From Paracoccus sp. (in: a-proteobacteria) (GTDB taxonomy: Bacteria; Pseudomonadota; Alphaproteobacteria; Rhodobacterales; Rhodobacteraceae), in NCBI GenBank assembly GCA_018056045.1, contig JAGPGI010000012.1:1-16977 (forward strand): 16,977 nt of DNA, written 5' to 3'. The notes beneath the pieces were generated by a model. The model was not told the DNA's origin. It worked only from the letters and a program-made list of their open reading frames with translations, and ran no database searches. Both the position numbers and the translations under genes were made by a program. Shown here in pieces: positions 1 to 8,944 of the stretch; positions within the stretch are counted from its first letter, which is position 1, and every line of letters starts with the position of its first letter.

Positions 1-337
1 AACCTCCTCCATGCGGCTGTCCTGCGTCGCGCGCGCGGCCCGGCGATATGTGCCCATCTGCAGGTTCTCGCGCACGGTCATGTCGGGGAACAGCTGGCGC
101 CCCTCGGGGATCAGGATGATGCCGCGATCGACGACCTCATGGGCGGGCAGTTTGGTGATATCCTCGCCCATGAAGGTGATCTTGCCGGCGCGCGGCAGGA
201 TCTGGCCGACGATGGTGCGCAGCGTCGTCGTCTTGCCGGCGCCATTCGCGCCGACAATGGTGACGATCTCGCCTTGCTGCACGTTCAGGCTGACATCATG
301 CAGGATCGTGGTCGGGCCATAACCCGCATCGACATTC

Positions 338-351
<14 letters not shown>
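1..351 (-). CDS. livF: LivF-type ABC transporter ATP-binding protein, 3' end beyond window
   Basis: Second ATPase of a branched-chain-amino-acid-type (HAAT/Liv) importer; hydrolyses ATP on the cytoplasmic face to drive uptake. The 117 visible residues carry Walker A (G34 to T41, GANGAGKT) and the LivF-typical segment IPEGRQLFPDMTVRENL leading to the helical domain. The signature motif, Walker B and H-loop lie beyond the left edge, so this is a window truncation, not a broken gene. The ATG at 351 is chosen because AAGGAG stands 7 bases upstream; an in-frame ATG at 345 is the alternative. The start overlaps the end of the upstream permease/ATPase fusion gene by 14 bases, implying translational coupling. 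It is the last visible gene of the seven-gene minus-strand operon. The true substrate is unknown, because Liv-type systems also carry amides, urea, aromatic acids and other small molecules. Confidence 0.93.
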
Positions 352-2191
<1,840 letters not shown>

Positions 2192-2200
2192 GACGTTTCC

Positions 2201-3085
2201 TCAGGACAGATGCGAAAGGGACATTTTCTTGCCGAACAGACCGGACGGCCTGAGGATCAGGATGATCAGGAAGATGCTGAACACGACAGCCTCCCGCAGA
2301 TCCGACCCGATGTAATAGCCGGACATGGAATCGATCACCCCGATGATCAGCGCCCCGAAGAACGCGCCGGGGATCGAGCCAAGCCCGCCAAGCACAACGA
2401 CAACAAAAGCGGTCAGCACGAAATAGGTGCCGATGGTGGACGAGGTCGGGTAAAGCGGCGCGATCATGACCGCGGCCAGCCCGACGCAGGCCGCCCCCAG
2501 ACCAAAGCTGAGGATATAGATGCGCGAGACGTTCACGCCCATCAGCTCGGCCGCGCTGCGATGCTGCGCGACGGCCCGGATGGCGCGCCCGGTCTGGCTG
2601 TTTTTCAGGAACATCTCCAGCGCAACGACCAGAGCGATGGCGGCGATAAAGATATAGATCTGTCCGGTCAGCACGCGCAGCGGACCGATCTCGATCGGCG
2701 TGCGCAGGCCGAAATTGGGCGTATTGGCGATATCGGCGCCAAAGATCAGCAGCGCGAGGTTGATCATCGCGGTCGACAGACCGACGGTGGCGAAGATCTG
2801 GACGTGGTCGTCATCGGCGGCCATCAGCGGCTGGATCAGCAGCCTTTGGGTCAGCGCGCCAAGGATGAACAGCGCCGGCACCACCACGATGACCGCAGCA
2901 TAGGGATGAAGCCCGAGGCTTGTGGTGATCATCCATGTCGCGAACATCCCGGCCATCAGGAACTCGCCATGGGCGAAGTTCACGACCTTCACGATGCCGA
3001 AGATCAGCGTCAGGCCGATCGAGACGATGGCAAACAGGCCCCCAAGCATAAGGCCGTTCAGCAGGATTTGAAGAAAGGTCGTCAT
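2201..3085 (-). CDS. livH: LivH-type ABC transporter permease
   Basis: 294-residue inner-membrane permease of a Liv/HAAT importer, pairing with the LivM half of the downstream fusion protein. Seen: an N-terminal hydrophobic segment (FLQILLNGLMLGGLFAIVSIG), the LivH hallmark VVNFAHGEF near residues 34 to 42, about eight further hydrophobic stretches, and a C-terminal LRPSGLFG element. Length is normal for the family. The ATG at 3085 is preceded by a GGGGGAG ribosome site. It lies 49 bases after the binding-protein gene, and that gap contains a strong hairpin that may set the ratio of binding protein to permease. It is part of the minus-strand operon with the dehydrogenase and TPP-enzyme genes, which suggests import of the compound those enzymes degrade (inference). 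Confidence 0.93.
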   Translation of the reverse strand: MTTFLQILLNGLMLGGLFAIVSIGLTLIFGIVKVVNFAHGEFLMAGMFATWMITTSLGLHPYAAVIVVVPALFILGALTQRLLIQPLMAADDDHVQIFATVGLSTAMINLALLIFGADIANTPNFGLRTPIEIGPLRVLTGQIYIFIAAIALVVALEMFLKNSQTGRAIRAVAQHRSAAELMGVNVSRIYILSFGLGAACVGLAAVMIAPLYPTSSTIGTYFVLTAFVVVVLGGLGSIPGAFFGALIIGVIDSMSGYYIGSDLREAVVFSIFLIILILRPSGLFGKKMSLSHLS

Positions 3086-3105
3086 ATCAGGCTCCCCCTA
3101 GATGG

Positions 3106-3126
3106 GGGGCGGCGCAGGGCCGCCCC
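3106..3126 (-). promoter_or_regulatory. Intercistronic hairpin between binding-protein and livH genes
   Basis: A perfect 8-bp GC stem (GGGGCGGC at 3106 to 3113, GCCGCCCC at 3119 to 3126) with a 5-base loop lies just after the binding-protein stop codon in the transcribed (minus) direction. No U-run follows, so it is not a classical intrinsic terminator. Hairpins in this place commonly protect the upstream binding-protein message or partly attenuate the permease genes. Visible as structure; the function is inferred. Confidence 0.55.
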
Positions 3127-3134
3127 GGCAGCGA

Positions 3135-4334
3135 TCACTTGCTGAAGCGCATTTCTGCTACAGCGGCTTTTTCCGGATAGACCGTGACGAGCTTGCCGTC
3201 CTGCCACTGCATGCCCATCATGCTGGCGCGTTCGTTCTGGTTGGTGTCATTGAACTTGATGCCGTAGCCGGCGGCGGTGCTGCCATCCGCGACCTCAAGC
3301 CCCTTGACGGCGGCGACGATCTGGTCGGGCTCGAAACCTTCGCCGGCATTGATCGCCTCGAAGACGGCCTTCGCGCCGACATAGTTGTTCAGCGAATGGC
3401 CCGAGCGCGGGTCGGCGCCGTATTTCGCCTTATAGGCCTCGACGAATTTCTCGATGCCCGGAGCGGCTTCGGGGTTCACGGCATATTGGGTGAAATCGAC
3501 GTCGAACACGCCCTCGATCAGCTCATGGCCGACCGCGTCCGCCGTGGGTTGCATCGAATAGCCGCCGCCGCCGCCGATGATCGCGGCAGGCTTGTAGCCG
3601 GCCTCGTTGGCCTGCTGCAGGAACAGGACCGAGTCGTTCTGATACGAGGTCTGCAGGACCACATCGACGCCCTTCTCGCGCAGTTCCAGAACCAGCGAGG
3701 ACAGATCGACGGTGTTGGCCGGATAGCCCGATTTCAGCGCGACATTCAGCCCCGCCTCCTTGGCGTTGCTTTCCTGATGCCCGGCGACCGAGGTGCCATA
3801 GGCCGAGTCCTCGTAGATGAGGCCCAGCTTGAGCTCCTTGGGGTCCTTGCCCAGACCCGGCGCGATGCTGCTGACCAGCATGGCGATGGAATCCTTGCCC
3901 ATGTTCTCGGCGGTGGGGTTGGTGCGGAACAGGTATTCAAAGCCGCGGCTGGTCACTTCGTCGGCGACGGCGCCCAGTTCGAAATAGGGCACGCCGGCCA
4001 GTTCGGTCACCTGCGAGGCGGCGATGGCGCGCGACGAGGAATAGGTGCCGAAGATCGCCTTCACGCCGACCAGCGACACGAGGCGGCGGGCCTCGCCGGT
4101 GGCCTGGTTGTTGTCGACCGCGTCGCCGCGCTCGAGCACGATCTGTTCGCCCTTGACGCCGCCGGCGGCGTTGACCTCGTCCACGGCCAGTTCAAGGCCG
4201 CGGGCGCTTTCCTCGCCCAGCAGCGCCAGCGGGCCGCTGATCGGATAGAGCGAGCCGAATTTCATATCGGCGAAGGCCGGGGTCGAAAGCGCAAGGCCGA
4301 TGGCCGCGCTCATGAGCAGTCTGGACAGTTTCAT
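3135..4334 (-). CDS. Periplasmic substrate-binding protein of Liv-type ABC importer (Peripla_BP_6), Sec-exported
   Basis: 399-residue periplasmic receptor that captures ligand and delivers it to the LivH/LivM-G/LivF complex. Residues 1 to 22 are a Sec signal peptide (MKLSRLLMSA, hydrophobic core, TPAFA then D23). The mature start MKFGSLYPISGPLALLGEESARG and the following AVDEVNAAGGVKG are typical of type I Liv/Leu/Ile/Val-family receptors. The ATG at 4334 is chosen over an upstream in-frame start at 4412, because 4334 begins the signal peptide, has an AGGGAGG site, and avoids a long overlap with the preceding gene. The TPP-enzyme gene ends 19 bases upstream. A GGGGG run (IIGGGGGYS) occurs mid-protein. 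Ligand not deducible; the operon points to a compound handled by the three upstream enzymes. Confidence 0.92.
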   Translation of the reverse strand: MKLSRLLMSAAIGLALSTPAFADMKFGSLYPISGPLALLGEESARGLELAVDEVNAAGGVKGEQIVLERGDAVDNNQATGEARRLVSLVGVKAIFGTYSSSRAIAASQVTELAGVPYFELGAVADEVTSRGFEYLFRTNPTAENMGKDSIAMLVSSIAPGLGKDPKELKLGLIYEDSAYGTSVAGHQESNAKEAGLNVALKSGYPANTVDLSSLVLELREKGVDVVLQTSYQNDSVLFLQQANEAGYKPAAIIGGGGGYSMQPTADAVGHELIEGVFDVDFTQYAVNPEAAPGIEKFVEAYKAKYGADPRSGHSLNNYVGAKAVFEAINAGEGFEPDQIVAAVKGLEVADGSTAAGYGIKFNDTNQNERASMMGMQWQDGKLVTVYPEKAAVAEMRFSK

Positions 4335-4353
4335 GGTATTCCTCCCTTGTTGA

Positions 4354-6078
4354 TCAGTAGTCGAGGGCCTGTTTGCCGGTGAAGCTGGTGACAGGCGGAT
4401 AAGCGCGCTCATCGGTGACGACGTCGATGACGGTCAGGACATTGGCGGCAAGCGCGGTCTTTAGTGCGGCCGGCAGATCGGCCGGGTCGCTGACCCGGAT
4501 GCCGCCGACCCCGCAGGCCTTGGCGATGGCGGCATGATCGACGGGCTGGAAATGCACGACATCGGTATGGGCGCCAAAGATGCTCAGTTCGGCATGTTTC
4601 TGATAGCCGAGGATCTGGTTGTTCAGGACCACCACCACGACCGGCAGGTTCATGCGCTTGGCGGTCTCGATCTCGGCCCAGACATGGGCAAAGCCGCCGT
4701 CGCCGGTCAGGCAGATCACCGGCGCGTCGGGCCGCGCGGCCTTGGCGCCAAGCGCATAGGGCAAGCCCCAGCCCAGTCCGGCCAGACCGCGCGGGGTCAG
4801 GACCCGCTGGCCGCCCGCCCGGATGGTAACCCCGTCCGCGACCCAGATCGACGAATATGAGGCATCCGCGACCACGATCGCATCCGGCGTCAGAAGCTTG
4901 TCGATCTCGGCCACGATGCGTTCGGGACGCAAGGGCGCGGCGTCCGAGCCGGTGCGCAGCGCGCGCGCGTCTGCGCCGACGGCGATGCCGTCGCGGATCT
5001 GCGCCTCAAGCGCCGGGCGCGCGGCCTTGCGGGCCGACAGGTCCTGTCCGTTCAGCGCCGTAACCAGCGCCTCAAGGCCCAGACGGGCATCGCCGACAAG
5101 GCGCAGCGCCTCGTAATTGCGGCCGATCTCGGTGCCGTCGATGTCGATCTGGATATAGCGGGCGTCACGCGGATAAAGCTGCCAGCTGTCGGTGCCGTTC
5201 TGATTGGTGCGGTTGCCGACCAGCAGCACCACATCGGCCTGACGCACCATCGGCGCCAGTTCGGCGGCGCGGGCGCCCGGCCCCATGAAATAGCCGACGA
5301 CGCCCAGCGACAAGGGATGCGTCTCGTCGACGGCGCCCTTGCCCATGACGGTGGTCGCGACCGGGAAACCCAGATCCTGCAGGGCCGCCAGCGCCTGATA
5401 GCCGCGTGCGCTGTGCACCCCGCCCCCGGCGATCACCAGCGGGCGTTTCGCCCCGGCCAGCAGCGCCGCCGCCTCGGTCACGCGGGCCGGATCGGGGGCG
5501 ACGGGGTCCAGCGGATAGCGGCCGAGACTGGCCTGCCGCGGGGTCTGGACCGCGTGTTTGCCGGTCTCGTCCAGCACATCGGCCGGCACCAGCAGCACTG
5601 TCGGGCCGGCGCGCCCGGTGGTCGCGGCGGTGAAGGCCATGTCCACATAGTCATCGATGCGCGAGACATCGGCGACCCGGCGCACCCATTTCGCCACGCC
5701 CGCGAACAGCGCCGCGTGATCCAGTTCCTGAAACGCATTCTTGTCGGTGAACGGGCGCGGCACGTCCTGCACGATGGCCACGACCGGGATCGAGGCCTTC
5801 AGCGCCTCGGCCAGCCCCGGCACCAAGAGCGTCGCCGCCGGACCGTTCTGCGCCGTCACCACCGCCACCTGACCCGAGACGCGGGCATAGGCATCGGCCA
5901 TGGCGGCACCGGCATTCTCGGTGCGGTAGCCGACCTGCGCGATCCCGTAGGACGGCGCGGCCAGAAAGAAGGCCGAGGGGATCGACTGGCCAAAGACCTT
6001 GGTCACGCCATGGCGTTGCAGGGCCCCGGCAAGGATATGTGCGCCGGTCTGGTTCGAGCGCGGATCAGCGTCCAGCAT
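4354..6078 (-). CDS. Thiamine-diphosphate-dependent enzyme, acetolactate-synthase-like (substrate unknown)
   Basis: 574 residues with the three-domain layout of the ALS/POX/benzoylformate decarboxylase family: N-terminal pyrimidine-binding domain (about 10 to 175), central domain (about 190 to 340), and C-terminal pyrophosphate-binding domain (about 375 to 555). The cofactor-activating glutamate is E54 in YRTENAGAAMADAYAR. The TPP/Mg motif is GDG (449 to 451) through NN (476 to 477). Family members decarboxylate 2-oxoacids or make or break C-C bonds next to a carbonyl. Classical ALS features are altered: the usual HEQG around the glutamate reads TENAG, the central RFDDRVTG element is replaced by NRTNQNGTDSW, and no regulatory-subunit gene is adjacent. 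True acetolactate synthesis is therefore doubtful, and a catabolic lyase or ligase is more likely (inference). The ribosome site GAGGAG is built from the last two Glu codons of the preceding gene, 5 bases upstream. Confidence 0.9.
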   Translation of the reverse strand: MLDADPRSNQTGAHILAGALQRHGVTKVFGQSIPSAFFLAAPSYGIAQVGYRTENAGAAMADAYARVSGQVAVVTAQNGPAATLLVPGLAEALKASIPVVAIVQDVPRPFTDKNAFQELDHAALFAGVAKWVRRVADVSRIDDYVDMAFTAATTGRAGPTVLLVPADVLDETGKHAVQTPRQASLGRYPLDPVAPDPARVTEAAALLAGAKRPLVIAGGGVHSARGYQALAALQDLGFPVATTVMGKGAVDETHPLSLGVVGYFMGPGARAAELAPMVRQADVVLLVGNRTNQNGTDSWQLYPRDARYIQIDIDGTEIGRNYEALRLVGDARLGLEALVTALNGQDLSARKAARPALEAQIRDGIAVGADARALRTGSDAAPLRPERIVAEIDKLLTPDAIVVADASYSSIWVADGVTIRAGGQRVLTPRGLAGLGWGLPYALGAKAARPDAPVICLTGDGGFAHVWAEIETAKRMNLPVVVVVLNNQILGYQKHAELSIFGAHTDVVHFQPVDHAAIAKACGVGGIRVSDPADLPAALKTALAANVLTVIDVVTDERAYPPVTSFTGKQALDY

Positions 6079-6083
6079 TGGGC

Positions 6084-7088
6084 TTACTCCTCGTTGCAGG
6101 CGGGCATTTTCAGGATGATCTTGCCGGTATGGGCCGAGGCCTCCAGCCGCGCATGGGCGTCCCGCACCTGCGCCAGATCAAAGACGGAATCGATGGCCGG
6201 GCGGGCGCCCTGATCAAGGATCAGGGGCAGCACGTCGGCCTCGACCGCACGGCTCAGAGCGGCTTTCATCGCCAGCGGACGCGCGCGCAGCGTCGAGCCG
6301 CTGAGCGTCAGCCGCTTGAACAGCAACGGCCCCATGTCCATCTGCGCCGTCGATCCCTGCTGGAAGGCGATCTGGGCGATGCGCCCGTCTTCGGCCACCA
6401 GTTGCAGGTTGCGCTGCATATAGGGGCCGCCGACCATGTCGAGGATCACCTCGGGGCCACGGCCATCGGTCAGCGCCCGGCCGGCCTCGACGAAATCGGT
6501 GCTGCGGTAGTTGATCGACGCATCCGCCCCCAGCGCCACCGAGGCGGCGCATTTCTCGTCCGAGCCGCAGGTGGTGATGACACGCGCGCCGACGGCCTTG
6601 GCCAGCAGCGTCGCCGTCACCCCGATGCCCGAGGTGCCGCCATGCAACAGCACGGTTTCCCCCGCCTTCAGCCCGGCGCGCAGAAAAAGGTTGCTCCAGA
6701 CGGTGAAATAGGTCTCGGGGATGCCGGCGGCCTCGATCATCGACAGACCGGCAGGCACGGGAATGCAGACATCGGCCTGAACCACCGCCTCTTCGGCATA
6801 GGCCCCGCCCGCGACCAGCGCCATGACGCGGTCGCCGGGCCGGAAACGTGTGACATCAGGCGCGGTCTCGATCACCTCGCCCGAAAGCTCGAGCCCCAGC
6901 ACATCGGTCACGCCGGGGGGCGGCGCGTAGTTGCCGGCGCGTTGCATGGCGTCGGGACGGTTCACACCGGCGGCATGGACGCGGACGCGCATCTCGCCGG
7001 GGCGCAGCGCCGGCAGTTCGCGCCGGACCAGTTCCAGCACCTCGGGACCGCCCGGAGTTGCGGCGATGACAGACAGAACCTCAGTCAT
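6084..7088 (-). CDS. NAD(P)H quinone oxidoreductase, PIG3-like zinc-independent MDR
   Basis: 334-residue medium-chain reductase/dehydrogenase of the quinone-oxidoreductase (PIG3/QOR) branch, cytoplasmic. Members reduce quinones or alpha,beta-unsaturated carbonyls with NAD(P)H. Seen: N-terminal GroES-like fold with AAGVNRPDAMQRAGNY (39 to 54) and GLELSGEV (65 to 72), and the nucleotide-binding motif HGGTSGIG (149 to 156), which replaces the GxGxxG of zinc alcohol dehydrogenases. Zinc-ligand cysteines are absent. The C-terminus HTGKIILKM is typical of the group. The start overlaps the end of the zinc dehydrogenase gene by 8 bases and has an AGGGGG site inside that gene, so translation is likely coupled. 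A redox step on an intermediate of the operon's pathway is likely; the actual substrate is unknown. Confidence 0.9.
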   Translation of the reverse strand: MTEVLSVIAATPGGPEVLELVRRELPALRPGEMRVRVHAAGVNRPDAMQRAGNYAPPPGVTDVLGLELSGEVIETAPDVTRFRPGDRVMALVAGGAYAEEAVVQADVCIPVPAGLSMIEAAGIPETYFTVWSNLFLRAGLKAGETVLLHGGTSGIGVTATLLAKAVGARVITTCGSDEKCAASVALGADASINYRSTDFVEAGRALTDGRGPEVILDMVGGPYMQRNLQLVAEDGRIAQIAFQQGSTAQMDMGPLLFKRLTLSGSTLRARPLAMKAALSRAVEADVLPLILDQGARPAIDSVFDLAQVRDAHARLEASAHTGKIILKMPACNEE

Positions 7089-8127
7089 GAAGACCCCCTT
7101 CAGGAAAAAGCATCACCTTGAGCGCCGCGCCGTTGCGGGCCAGCGCAAAGCCGTCCTCGGCCTGCTCCAGCGGCAGGCGATGGGTGATCATTTTGGCGTA
7201 AAGCGCCGGCGCCTCGGCCAGCCGGGTAATGGCCTCGGCGAATGAGCCCGGCGTCGAATCGTGGCAGCCGCGCAGCTGTTTCTTGCCGCGCACCAGCAGG
7301 TTCAGGTCCAGAACCAGCGGCTCGGCATGGATGCCGACCACCCCCAGCACGCCTTCGGAACGCAGCACGCGCAGCCCTTCAAGGACGCTGGCCGGGCGGC
7401 CGGTCGCCTCAAGCACGATATCGGGCGCATCGCCGAAATGCGCGGCGACGGCGCTGTCCAGAACGGTCTCGTAAAGATCGGCGCAGGCAGTAATCCCCAG
7501 CGCGCGCGCCAGCCCCAGACGCGGGCCGTCCTTGTAGCCGGCCAGAAGCACCTGCGCGCCGCGCGCCGCGGCCACGACCGCGATGCCCATGCCGATCGGC
7601 CCCGGACCCAGGACCAGAACCCGGTCGCCCGATTGCACGCCCGCCACGTTCACGGCGTTGATCGACACCGCCAGCGGCTCGGCCAGCGCGGCCACATCCA
7701 GAGGCAGGCCATCGGGCAGGCGCAGCGCGTTCGCGGCCGGCATGACGATGGCATCGGCAAAGCCGCCATCGCGGTGAAGGCCGATCACCCGGCGCCGGGT
7801 GCATTCCGCCCGCCGCCCCTTGCGGCAGGCCGCGCAGGTGCCGCAGGTGACGGTCGGCCAGCAGATCACCGCATCCCCGACCGCGACGCCCTCGGCCCCC
7901 GCGCCAAGCGCGGTGACGGTGCCGGAAAACTCGTGGCCCAGCGTCAGCGGCAGGAACGGCTCCATGAAGTCATAGCCCGAATCCCATGCCCAGGCGTGAA
8001 GATCGCTGCCGCAGATCCCGGCGGCGTGAATCCTGACCGCGATCTCTCCCGCTGCCGGTTGTGGGCGTTCGGCAGAATCGATCAGAGCCACCCCGGGACC
8101 GGGGGTGCGCTTACGCAACGCTCGCAT
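7081..8127 (-). CDS. Zinc-dependent MDR alcohol dehydrogenase (butanediol/sorbitol/threonine dehydrogenase-like)
   Basis: 348-residue cytoplasmic NAD(P)-dependent dehydrogenase oxidising a secondary alcohol or polyol. Catalytic zinc ligands are visible: C39 (GICGSDLH), H65 and E66 (LGHEFSG), with E150 in AEPLAV. Structural zinc cysteines are C95, C98, C101 and C109. The Rossmann motif is VLGPGPIGMG (172 to 181). The ATG at 8127 is preferred over an in-frame start at 8193: 8127 has a GGAGGG site and begins directly before the family-typical N-terminus, whereas 8193 would put the promoter/operator region inside the gene. First gene of the seven-gene minus-strand operon and divergent from a GntR/FCD gene. 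A 2,3-diol, sorbitol-like polyol or hydroxyacid substrate fits the family, but the sequence does not decide. Confidence 0.92.
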   Translation of the reverse strand: MRALRKRTPGPGVALIDSAERPQPAAGEIAVRIHAAGICGSDLHAWAWDSGYDFMEPFLPLTLGHEFSGTVTALGAGAEGVAVGDAVICWPTVTCGTCAACRKGRRAECTRRRVIGLHRDGGFADAIVMPAANALRLPDGLPLDVAALAEPLAVSINAVNVAGVQSGDRVLVLGPGPIGMGIAVVAAARGAQVLLAGYKDGPRLGLARALGITACADLYETVLDSAVAAHFGDAPDIVLEATGRPASVLEGLRVLRSEGVLGVVGIHAEPLVLDLNLLVRGKKQLRGCHDSTPGSFAEAITRLAEAPALYAKMITHRLPLEQAEDGFALARNGAALKVMLFPEGGLHD

Positions 8128-8181
8128 TAAACCCTCCACTGGCGCATTGCTCCTCAGCACTGGATTGCGCCACCATACATC

Positions 8182-8204
8182 GTTATAAACCACATGTTAT
8201 AACA
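8182..8204. promoter_or_regulatory. Candidate GntR operator in the module A divergent promoter
   Basis: GTTATAA (8182 to 8188) and TTATAAC (8197 to 8203) form a perfect 7-bp inverted repeat around an 8-base spacer. The right half is also the core of a 10-bp palindrome TGTTATAACA (8195 to 8204). The site overlaps the -10 box and spacer of the minus-strand promoter and the putative -10 box of the divergent regulator gene. A bound GntR dimer would therefore repress both. Assignment to the neighbouring regulator is inference. Confidence 0.5.
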
Positions 8205-8213
8205 CACAGTCAA
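8184..8213 (-). promoter_or_regulatory. Sigma70-like promoter of the module A operon
   Basis: On the minus strand TTGACT (8208 to 8213) and TTTATA (8184 to 8189) are separated by 18 bases, close to the sigma70 consensus, about 57 bases upstream of the zinc dehydrogenase start. This is the best promoter match in the 120-base divergent region. On the plus strand the TGTTATAAC element (8195 to 8203) resembles an extended -10 box for the divergent GntR gene. Prediction from sequence only. Confidence 0.55.
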
Positions 8214-8247
8214 TTCGAAACTGGGACTTGCAGGCAGGGAGGGAAAG

Positions 8248-8925
8248 ATGGCGGAACCAACTGGAAATGAATGGATAAAACCTATCCAGAGGCAAAATCT
8301 GAGCGAGTTGGCCTATACGAACCTTCGTGAGGCACTGATGGAGGGACGGATGAAACCGGGCGAGGACCTGCCTCTGCGCCCGATTTCCAAGAGCTTTGGA
8401 ATCAGTGCCACGCCCATGCGCGAGGCGCTGTTGCGGCTGGTGACCGAACATGCGCTCGAGATGGACAGCCGCGGCCGCATCTCGGTCCCGCACCTGACGC
8501 GGGCGGCGCTGATGGAGGTGCGCAAACTGCGCGGCTTCCTCGAGGGCAATGCCGCGCGCGAGGCGGCGATCCATGCCGAACCGGCGGCCGTGGACGCGCT
8601 CGAGCAGATCCACCGCGACCTGATCGCGGCGCAGGATCGGGGCGACTATACCTGCGCCATCGGGCTGAACACCAAGTTCCATCTGAAGATCTGCGAGATC
8701 GGCGGCCTGCCGATCACGCATGAGGTGGTCTCGAACCTGTGGGTGCGCTGCGGGCCGCTTCTCTCGCATCTTTATGACGGCGGCCTGCCGGCGAACTGGG
8801 ACCCGCATCCGCATATACGCGTGGTCAACGCGATCCGCGCCCGCGACCCCGAGGCCGCCTATCGGGCGCTGAACATGGATATCGAGGGCGGCGGCGCCGG
8901 GCTTCTGGCGCATGTCAGGGACTGA
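8248..8925 (+). CDS. GntR family transcriptional regulator, FCD (FadR) subfamily
   Basis: 225-residue DNA-binding regulator. Residues about 17 to 80 form the GntR winged helix-turn-helix (LAYTNLREALMEGRMKPGE, then ISKSFGISATPMREALLRL). Residues about 90 to 215 form the all-helical FCD ligand domain. Its likely metal/ligand residues are N141, H145 and H189, with D211 at the position where the last family histidine usually stands. The ATG at 8248 has a GGGAGGG site a few bases upstream. It is divergent from the seven-gene dehydrogenase/TPP/Liv operon and separated by 120 bases containing a palindrome, so local control and autoregulation are likely. FCD regulators usually sense small organic acids or sugar acids; the effector here is unknown. 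The gene converges on the GldA-like gene with 19 bases between stops. Confidence 0.92.
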   Translation: MAEPTGNEWIKPIQRQNLSELAYTNLREALMEGRMKPGEDLPLRPISKSFGISATPMREALLRLVTEHALEMDSRGRISVPHLTRAALMEVRKLRGFLEGNAAREAAIHAEPAAVDALEQIHRDLIAAQDRGDYTCAIGLNTKFHLKICEIGGLPITHEVVSNLWVRCGPLLSHLYDGGLPANWDPHPHIRVVNAIRARDPEAAYRALNMDIEGGGAGLLAHVRD

Positions 8926-8929
8926 CCCC

Positions 8930-8943
8930 GCGCGCTGGCGCGC
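8930..8943. terminator. Small hairpin between convergent genes (possible weak terminator)
   Basis: GCGCG and CGCGC with a 4-base loop fill most of the 19-base gap between the convergent stop codons of the GntR gene and the GldA-like gene. No T-run follows on either strand, so termination is uncertain. Confidence 0.25.
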
Positions 8944-8944
8944 C

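Noticed and set aside
3106..3126. Reading the receptor-livH hairpin as an intrinsic terminator
   Set aside because: No U-run follows, and the livH, LivM-G and LivF genes continue in the same direction with tight spacing and no other promoter seen.
3102..4382. 426-codon plus-strand open frame opposite the receptor gene
   Set aside because: Antisense shadow of a receptor gene with signal peptide and ribosome site; no recognisable domain of its own.
4354..6078. Naming the TPP enzyme ilvB (acetolactate synthase)
   Set aside because: Key ALS surroundings (HEQG, RFDDRVTG) are changed, no regulatory subunit is adjacent, and the operon context is catabolic.
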